DNA of 64,000 nt from Hortaea werneckii (lineage: Eukaryota > Ascomycota > Dothideomycetes > Mycosphaerellales > Teratosphaeriaceae), in assembly GCA_037044905.1 (NCBI GenBank), contig JBAOKB010000144.1, forward strand, positions 868,001-932,000, given 5' to 3'. Position numbers and translations under genes: made by a program. The notes under the pieces were generated by a model. The model was not told the DNA's origin and did no database searches. It saw nothing but the letters and a program-made list of their open reading frames with translations. Below, piece after piece: positions 55,821-64,000 of this stretch. Position 1 is the stretch's first letter. The number at the start of each line of letters is the position of its first letter.

Positions 55821-58800
55821 TTGTCGGTTGCTTACTTCCAAGGGAGTGAACTCCAAACAACAATTTCGGCCTGCTCGAGGAACTCTTACTTGTGTTTCGT
55901 TTGATTGCGACACCTCAGCAGAGCGCTTGTGCGGCACGATGGCCAATATGGGTGCGTTCTGGAGTGACTACTGAGATGAGCCTGCAGTATGAAGAGCTTA
56001 CGAATATGGACCGGGGAGTTAAGCATTTGCCACACCTAGGTACGTACTGCGGAATTGCATGTCCCGGTACACTGCCATACATGTCAACGCTACTTCCCGA
56101 GACTTGTGCTCGGTAGCATATTTCAGGCCGAATCAACCATCAGAGCGCAGAATCCCACTGTCTACGCTTGTCAGTAAACCAGAGACTCATTGTGACTTTC
56201 AGAATTTGGTACACCATATATATGACGTTTTGTACCCCGGATTGGTGTCTTGATATGTCTTGATATCCTTGAGAACGGGTCAGATTAGTTGAGCGTCTTC
56301 AAGTAGGATATTGGAACAGGTACGCGCAAGCCACTAAATAGAAAAGTACTCACTGACGTCCTCGGCATTATTGTCTCACCTGTCAACCCACTCCATGGGC
56401 GCGCGTAGACCTCGAAGCTATTGAACAATTTCACGGCCTGGTAGCTGTTCCGCTGAACCACTGCGGAGGCTTGCTTCTCGCCGAGCAGCACACGCGCCCT
56501 TGCAGGTCTTGTGTGTCACTCGGCCTGTCAAACTGAATTCTTGGAACCATTACTGCGCACTTCGGACTGCTAAAATACGCCACTAACACCTGCTGCCGAC
56601 CAGCTGTGTAAGAATTGGCGAGTCATGAGCTGCTTCGATGCATCATAGACACTGGATGTGATTGATACCATCCATGCCACTGACGCAGTATGTCTGTTGA
56701 CCAGGTGATCAGAAGTAAAGTTCGGCACTCTATGAGGGTAATGTATCCTGATTCTAGACGTCTGCTGTCCCTGCAATGTGCGACCTAAAAGGCAGCGCAT
56801 CAATTTGTGTGACATTCATTTTGTGTTTTCACTTTGTGCCACATCTTAGTACTGTCATTCGAAAGGAGACACCACACTACACTTCCACTTGCGGAAGTCA
56901 GGACTGGAGTGCTTGGAGTTGATTACAGTGGTTTTCTCTTCTCTTCGCAGGGTCGCCCTCAAGGCCTCCTCGAGACACAGGCACCAGAATTATTAATCTC
57001 GCTGATCACCTTTGAACAGATCTTCTTGAGGTTGCGAGCCTTGCAAATTAGATGACCAGGTCGATTCGTCAAGATGGAAATCGGAAGTTTAAAGCCTTTT
57101 TGGTGTGACAAGAGGTGAAGTTGAAGTACTAGGCGTGGATTCTTGCCGGGCACTTAGCTCTGATTAGGAAAACATTGGTTCTGGAGAAAGTGTTGAACAC
57201 TCGAGCGACGTCGCAATGGCATCACACCGGATGCAAAACCGTTTCTCTTTGGTCCAATATAACAGGAGGACTTTGTTGAACCCTACCTAGGTACCCGCTT
57301 CATTCCCATGAGCTGTTGACAGGCGCCACTGCATGGCAACGTTACTTACATCGGTACTCAAACAGATCTCGTGCGCGGTCGCTCCTCATCATCCTTCTGC
57401 GGTAGCTTTATAACCCTTAGGATCGCAGAATGATCGACCACAACCAAAAATCACGATTGGGCGCTTCCGATTCCACAACAGGTGTCAAAATATGTTGTGT
57501 CTCGCAGAGCGAGTTGCCACTCCGCTTCCGTAACCTGGTCAGCAGCAAGCATCCTGTTGGAACGGCTGAGTGACGCTTGACAGGTGAAGTAATGAGGAGC
57601 ATGATCTGCCAGCCTAGGCTCCTTTCTGCGGCCGGGCGACTTGCACGACGTGGCCGCGGATAGATGCAGACCACACAACAGGTAGGGTTTCAGGCTTGGG
57701 CGAATAGTTCCTGGCGGTGAGATCATAGACTCTCTTTCATCTACTGAGGCAATAGATCAATAGGCGAAGCTAACGCTGCGCAGGATCACTTTGTTATGGT
57801 AGTTGCTAGCAAAGAACAAACCCCTAATATTTGCCCCCAATAGCGGCATTGACAGTGGCCGGGGGACCAGAGCATGCTATATTCCGTATCCGTTGAGCCT
57901 AAACCAACGTGCCGTCCGTCATAGTGACTAGTACTGTATTGTCCGGCTCGGGACTGGCAACCGCGCCTGTTGCACCACGATGATGGGTCGATGGCTGCGC
58001 GGCCGGCTATTTGCATGATCCCGCCGACGCAGCCGGAATTTGGTGTACCAACGACAAAGCTGGCACTGCTGGTGCGCCTCATTAATGCAAAGCCTTAGGT
58101 CCTACTGCGCCGCGGTGCTACACAGACTGCACGAACGGTGGACACACTGGTCAAAAATCAGGTCTTGGAACCAATGAGGAGACAACAGTCGACCTGCACA
58201 ACCATGTAAGATATCCCTCCGATATATGTGCCGATACTAGATGATTTCTCTTGCATTTCTTAAAGCACAGGCACGAGAGGGCCATTGATTGAGCTCCCCA
58301 TCACTTCACGAGGATCGTTCAATGCTTCGTCGCCAGAGGCTGGCAGCGCTTCCATTGCACGCCTAGGGCGTTTGTCGCGCAGGGCCTGCTTGCTTGCGAT
58401 CTCGCATCACGTCGCGAGACACTGTAAGTAACCGCTCATTGTATGCGCCTACTACAGACGGGCCGCTTTGCAGCGTTCCCGTAGCGAGGCTACTACCATG
58501 TGAACGATTGCAAGCATGCGCTGGCTTCCTAGATGTGTGTACACCGACCTCTGGCTACATCCGTCATGCGCTCGGCTCTTTGGCCCGCTCGGCCCACGCC
58601 TGTCAAGAGTGCAGTAACCCTGAATCGCTCTACGCAACCGCAAGTAATGGGGCGGATGTAATGGTCAGGGCGTTCTGATTTGTTTTGCCTTACATACATG
58701 TATGCGTAGTGCACGCTGCGTGTTGGTTGCATGAGAACCTGAGTGATTCTTCCAAATACGCCAGATCTCCTTGTTTGACGCTCGCCGTTGAAAGAGATTG

Positions 58801-59126
58801 CTTCCTTTCTTTGCCTCTATCTATCACGACGGCAATCATACCATCTGAATCAGGCTTTGCCGTCAACAGCCTTTCTTATCTGAGTTGGATGTCAACGCTG
58901 CGCGTAATGCTACGACACGTGCCGTCGGGGACACGGGATCTTTAGATGACTTGGGTGTATAGCCTCCTTCGCCTCGTACCACGCGAGACAGCCTGGCTCC
59001 TCAAATCGCGCCTTCCACTCTCTAAACACTCCTTTCTTTTGCGCCCGCTTTTCTGAAACCCTTGATTGATCTTTCGAACGACCAATTTCAATACTACCAT
59101 TTTCTGGCGGCTTTCTTGCTCTCAAC
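55821..59126. other. Gene-free region of 3.3 kb
   Basis: The longest gene-free stretch with ordinary composition in the window. Frames are short, on both strands, and show no recognisable similarity or consistent splice pairs. It probably holds the long promoter of the forkhead gene. No RIP signature, repeats or RNA gene were recognised by eye. Confidence 0.5.
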
Positions 59127-60715
59127 ATGGAGTTCGACTCAGGCGCATGGCAGTTCGGCACAATGACAGCATCGTCGTATGATCAATCCATATCTGAGCC
59201 AGCACATCCGCCACGACAGCAGGGTCAAGGATCACAATACCAGATTCAAGAAGGTGAATGGCAACAGCTTCTTGACGACCTTGGGGTCAGCAGTGACGCG
59301 TGTTCGCGGGACTTTCAAATGTATAGTCCACCGTCAACAACAGCTGGAGCACTGCCAGAATCAACCCCAATCCAAAGCATCGAAGCTGTTGCGCCCGATA
59401 TCCCACTACAACAAAATCATAGCATGATGCCCTATGCTGGAGGCGGCTTCTCGCCGACGATTGTGCGCATGTCGCATTTCGAGCCAATGTGGCCAGATAC
59501 GAGCACAGCGACTTACCCAGCATCAATACCAGAGCATGGACAGTGGCAGCCATCGAATCACATCCTCCACCCACCACCGCAGGCGACCTACCCAATGAGT
59601 CTCCCTGCTTTTGACACTGCAGTCTATCAACCGCAACCGCCTCGTCACTTGCTCGCCAGCGAAAGTCCGTTTCTATCAGAAGACTCTCCTTTTCATGACG
59701 AGGTGATTGAGGACGACTGGGGCCAAGCAGGAGGACAAACGACCTACTACGACGACATTAGCAACGACAATCTTCAAGATGACCTGGAGAATTCTGACCC
59801 ATGTTATGCGCAACTTCTATACCGCTGCTTGAGAGAAGCGCCCGAGCATACCATGACCCTGAAGGACTTGTACGAATGGGTACGAGAGCATAGTCAGAAG
59901 GCCAAGGATTCCAAAAACAGAGGCTGGCAAAACAGCGTGCGGCACAACCTGTCGATGAACGCGGTATGTTCATCCCTTCCCTGACCATCTTTACATCCAC
60001 TGACGCTCGAACAGGCTTTCGAAAAGGTGCAGCAGGGTACATCTCCAGGGACTAAGAAAGGCGCTCTATGGCGCTTGACACCATCAGCGCTCAACAACGG
60101 CGTGATCTCGACGACGCGCTACCGCAAAGACCCAAAACGTAAACCGGAACGTCGCTCATCACCTGCCTTGAAACGTCAAATCTCCGGTGCGAAAGGCGGA
60201 CAGGCCACACGCAACGCCACTCGTCGTCAACAAGCCCTCCGTGAAGCCAGGTCGTTGCCTCATCTCCAGGCCAGGCAACGATATCTGCGCACCCACCGGA
60301 CAACGCGGCCGCTATTCAAAGTCCCGTGCCTTTCTTCTCGCATCAGGGTACACCGCAGCCATATACGCGAACAACTCACAGTCCCGAGAGTCCATACTTC
60401 ATCGACGCCGAAGAGGCAGTCCAACCAATGCCGACATCTACACCGCAAACGCCGCCACAGATGCGCATGATGTACGACACGCAGCCCAAAGCCGCCATCT
60501 CGGACTTCAACTTCGGATACATTGACTTCACGAGTGGTGGACTGATTGGCAATCACGATGACTTTGCGCCGGACACGCCATCGCTGGCCACTGAAGCGAG
60601 CTACATGTCCGAAGAGGGCATGCAGTCGTTGATGTCGCACAATGCGAGCAGGGAGGCTACCAGCTTCCAGTTGATTGCTAGAGCAAGCTCCGGTGGCTTG
60701 CTGTCAGGAGGATGA
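59127..60715 (+). CDS. Forkhead-domain transcription factor
   Basis: DNA-binding regulator. The proposed model is join(59127..59963, 60015..60186, 60270..60715), giving 484 aa. Intron 1 (51 nt, GTATGT..ACAG) lies in the forkhead domain and joins RHNLSMNA to AFEKVQQG. The domain (about residues 230-320) has CYAQLLYRCL, MTLKDLYEWV, recognition helix GWQNSVRHNLSMN and wing KKGALWRLTPSAL, then a basic stretch RYRKDPKRKPERR. Exon 2 and exon 3 are in different frames. A GTGCGA donor at 60187 and CTCCAG acceptor at 60269 restore ISGQATISAHPPDN, but this junction is inferred; a GTAAAC donor at 60139 also fits. The N-terminus is Gln/Pro-rich and may activate transcription. Orthology to a named fungal forkhead is not clear. 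Confidence 0.85.
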
Positions 60716-61192
60716 AAACATGCATGCTAATGGAGCAATGATTGTGAAGGCCTCCGCCTGAAGCGGAAAGGTCACGGCTGTATCAAATGGTTTTTTCGAT
60801 CTTGCGTTCGGATCATGGAGTTTGGGTGTGGCTTACCTGCGTGCTTTCCTGCATTACAAGCTCAGAGGTTCTTTATGGTTTAAGCTGGTCACGATTTCTA
60901 TGGTGCAACGGCGAAGTTAGCTTTCTACGATGGGCTCATTGACGATCACAAAGCAGATGGGCCACATGCTCTCACCACTGTTAAGGTGAAACTCATTAGG
61001 CCGCAGAGGCAGATTGAAGTATCAAATTGACAACCAATCTTATATCATGAATGTAGACTTTTCCACTGCATTTTCAAATTGCACCATAACACTTCTGTGG
61101 ATCTGCAGGTCATTTCAATCATCAAAGCTCCATAAACAGCTATAATACTGAGCCTCGGTGTCAGCGGTACATCGTTGCAACGTCAGATATCA
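60716..61192. other. Convergent 3' intergenic region
   Basis: A 477-nt gap between the stops of the forkhead gene (+) and the RTC1-like gene (-). No feature was recognised. Confidence 0.5.
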
Positions 61193-64000
61193 TTATCTTT
61201 CACTGCCCACGCAAAAGCATTCACAGCCTGCGAGGCATTCGCTGCCACTCTCAGGATCTTCAAACCAAACCCTCATGCATGCGGCGTGCCCACCGTGCCC
61301 ACAGGACAAGCACATCGACCAGAGATTGCCACCACCAAAAGGACATTGCTCCTCTCTACAAAAGAGACAATTATCCTGCTTCGCCTTGCAGTGCTCACAA
61401 GTAAGCTCTGCCATGCCCACCTCGATAGGCTTGCCGCAGCCTCCGCACATGAGATGCACGTCGTGGTCTTTCTGATAGTCCTCGTAGACAGCAACGTAGA
61501 CAGGGTAAGAAAGCTCACGCAAACGAGCCGCCTCATTCAACATTCCTAGCGAGAGGAGCTGATCGTGATAGAAAGATAATATGCTCTCGAGCTGCAAGGG
61601 CTGTAGACCTGCCATGACAGTGTGCTGCAAGCGCTGGTCGAAGATAGCCTCGATTTCACTTGGCAGAAAACCCAGGAGGAATAAGTCTCTGTGTATGACT
61701 GTACGGTCGCTTCGATCTTGGTTGCAGGAGAGGGCTTGTGCGAGGAAGGAGCGGCTCAATCAGCATTATCAAGTGGGTTGCTGTCTGAGCATCGCCGGTC
61801 TTGAGATGGTGCTTGATCAGCTCCTTGAGCATCTCAACAAGAGCAAAGGGCTTGCCGACTTCGACATCGTTTGCCGGGTCATCTGGTAGGAAATATCGTG
61901 ATTCGCTTATTTCGTTCCCCTGCGCTGGGGCTTTGTGCGTGCCATGATGCTGATCATGGTTCTCCAAAGTATTCCTTATGTCGACATGCTTAGTTTCAGC
62001 ATTTTCGGCCACAGCCCATCGGATCACTCTATCCTCGTGCGGGTTTTGTCGCGGCAACTCCTTCAAATTGGCTTCAGTTAGCTGCGGAGGGGGTAGCGAC
62101 ATTCGTTCCATGATGGATGAGTGCATCCGTGGTTTTTCAACAGGCGTTGCAACACTGGAGCCGCCATCTGACATCAGGCGTCTATGCGAAAATGGCGAGA
62201 GCGGGCGAGAAATAGGAGTTGGTGCTAGAGTCCTGAGCGCCATCTCTCCCAAGGTCATTCCTCTGAGGACCTTCGTCGGCGCATTGCTCCCGCCTAACCC
62301 GTCCTGCTGGGCTCTAGCGCGGTTGTTAAGGTGTGATTGAACCACGAAACCGCACATCTTCCATGTCTGCGAAAGCCGATAGAGCCCAGCCTTGTATGCG
62401 AGCTTCTCGTTCTTACTGAATGCATTTTGCACAACATGCAAGAAGCTGTCGTCGATTTCTGCAGGCAACCTGAAGCTTAATGAGTAGCTGCGAGCGAGGT
62501 ACTTGAATGTCTCCGAATTGAAGGCCCACGGAAGCTTTCCCACTATAGAGACTTGTTGTGGAGTAAAGGTGCGTCGGTGATCCAAGACCATATTCAAAGC
62601 GATCATCTCACCGCGGCCAGTCAAGTTGGATGTTACAGCCGAGCTTTTTCGTGTTCGCTGAGTGGCAGGCACAAATGACAAAAACGAGTTATCGATCGTG
62701 TCGTCTGCCCAGCTACGGCTCAAGAAAGACGCCTCATGGCCTGTGCTTAGGTCGGTAGTGTTACTCTTAAATAGAGGTGCCGGTGGAGTCTGTCGTAGAC
62801 GTTTTGGAACTCGGCGAAGTTTTCTTGCTTGTGTGACCATGTTGACATCGCCTTCAGGATTGATCACGAAACTCTGCAGGCAACGTTCGTCAATTACCTT
62901 CCGAGTGTGCTGAATATCGGATTGCAGCAATAGACCTTCACGCCCTACTGTCCACAGCAGATCCTGTGAGTGCCAGAGCAAGTCAGTTGGGGCCGAAGGG
63001 TAGGGTTGCATAGCGCGGAAAGGCAGAGCTGGCCGACGTAGATCCCACACATGGATCACTGGATGCTCACGATCGTATGCGGTCGCGAACTGAGTACATT
63101 GCCTAGCACCATTATCATCTGGCATAGATGACTCACACGCGGGCCTCCATCTCCCATTCATCACTGGATATGGCGTTTTCAACTCCCAACGATGCTTTTG
63201 CTTCTGGCCAGCCGACAAATCCCAGACGCGTACAGCCTTGTCGGAGCCCGCGCTTGCAATGTGTCTGCCATCGGGATGCCAATCAACGACATTGCACGCC
63301 AGCACATGCGCTGGTATTCTGGTCTTCGCTGACTTCAGGTTACGTATATCCCAACACTGAATCCATCCACTGTCCGTTCCGAATGCGAAATCAACGCCTT
63401 CTGTCGGTGACCACTTCACATCTCTGACTCCGTCACTTTGACCGGAATACTTGCGCTTTGACTGGAGGGCGCCAGCCTGTTCGCGAACCGTGCGAATATC
63501 CCACAGCCTGACAGTCCCATCTTGACTGCCAGAGAGCAATAAGCTACCTCGATGTGGATTGAAGGTCACTTTGTGTACTTGTCGGAAATGCTCGTGCAGT
63601 TGGCAGCAGGGACGCCAGCATGACCAAGATCATAGAGGATGATCTTACCGCTAGATGTCGCAGCAGCTACAAAATCACCGGAGGTGCCCTTGGCCCAAGC
63701 GACGTCCGCGATATCTATCGAATACGTCTGTCGTGGTCCTCCTGATGCCTGGAACCGGATTACTTCGGATGGCAGTGCGAAGGTTTACATCTTCAGCGCA
63801 GACTCCATCCTCGATCCGTACGGTTTTGAAGATCTCTTTTCCACCGAGAAGAGCATGCGTACCCTGCTCGTTGATGGCAAGCGTGTTGATTTCCAGCCCG
63901 GTCTTGTGGCTTACGGTAGCATTCTGAGCAGCGCCGAGGCTGGCGAACCTGGCCGTACCTCCGGGGAGGGGGAAACCTCTCTGCGCATCAAAGTCGTCAT
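61193..64000 (-). CDS. RTC1: RTC1/WDR24-like SEA (GATOR2) complex subunit, frame broken, 5' end outside
   Basis: WD40 and RING-type subunit of the SEACAT/GATOR2 complex, which regulates TORC1 at the vacuole. The N-terminus lies beyond base 64000. WD repeats are seen as INTLAINEQGTHALLGGKE, ADVAWAKGTSGDFVAAATSS, VTFNPHRGSLLLSGSQDG, VRDVKWSPTEGVDFAFGTDS and VDWHPDGRHIASAGSDKAVR. The C-terminus has a zinc module: CGGCGKPI, CEHCKAK, CLFCRE, CLSCGHGGHAACMRVWF and CECFC. The frame changes at three places: ~63742-63763 (one base too many), ~63600 (one base short) and 61700-61765 (one base too many). A 46-nt GTACAG..CCAAG intron could explain the last; the first two fit no normal intron. This is either assembly error or a decaying gene. 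Confidence 0.85.

Overview
The window is nuclear DNA from a filamentous ascomycete, most likely a Dothideomycete. The evidence is many short spliceosomal introns (50-120 nt, GT..AG, CTAAC-like branch sites), a Pth11-type rhodopsin-domain membrane protein, NEJ1/XLF and SLX4 of the filamentous-fungal kind, and one 3.1-kb block almost stripped of CpA/TpG dinucleotides. That depletion is the signature of repeat-induced point mutation (RIP). No bacterial, organellar or viral gene was recognised.

Layout. 0-11.5 kb: 3' part of a kinesin-8 gene, ribosomal protein eS19, an alpha/beta-hydrolase fused to a dual-specificity phosphatase, SLX4 and a small Ala-rich protein. 11.5-17.3 kb is gene-poor, with one unrecognised 412-aa gene. 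17.3-27.7 kb: an ABCC transporter, a small Pro-rich gene with a 24-nt exon, peroxin PEX2 and a divergent 6-phosphogluconate dehydrogenase. 28.4-31.5 kb is a RIP-degraded element bounded by a 38-bp perfect inverted repeat. 32.4-47 kb: a Pth11-like receptor, flavohemoglobin, two tandem RING-type paralogues, vacuolar alkaline phosphatase, an F-box-like protein and a GH28 pectinase. 47.9-55.8 kb: a 1159-aa low-complexity protein with Cys clusters at both ends, NEJ1/XLF and cactin. 55.8-59.1 kb is empty. 59.1-64 kb: a forkhead factor and the C-terminal part of RTC1/WDR24, whose frame is broken three times.

The genes are mostly unrelated housekeeping and accessory functions. There is no secondary-metabolite cluster and no operon-like system. 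Loose pairs are the tandem RING duplicates and two DNA-repair genes (SLX4, NEJ1) that are far apart. The most unusual items are the hydrolase-phosphatase fusion, whose catalytic loop is cut by an intron; the element with intact terminal repeats around a RIP-destroyed interior; the duplicated RING family with a degenerate second copy; and the three-fold IGG motif in the NEJ1 tail.

Splice sites were placed by eye from GT..AG, branch-site and reading-frame agreement. Exon limits are in the entries.
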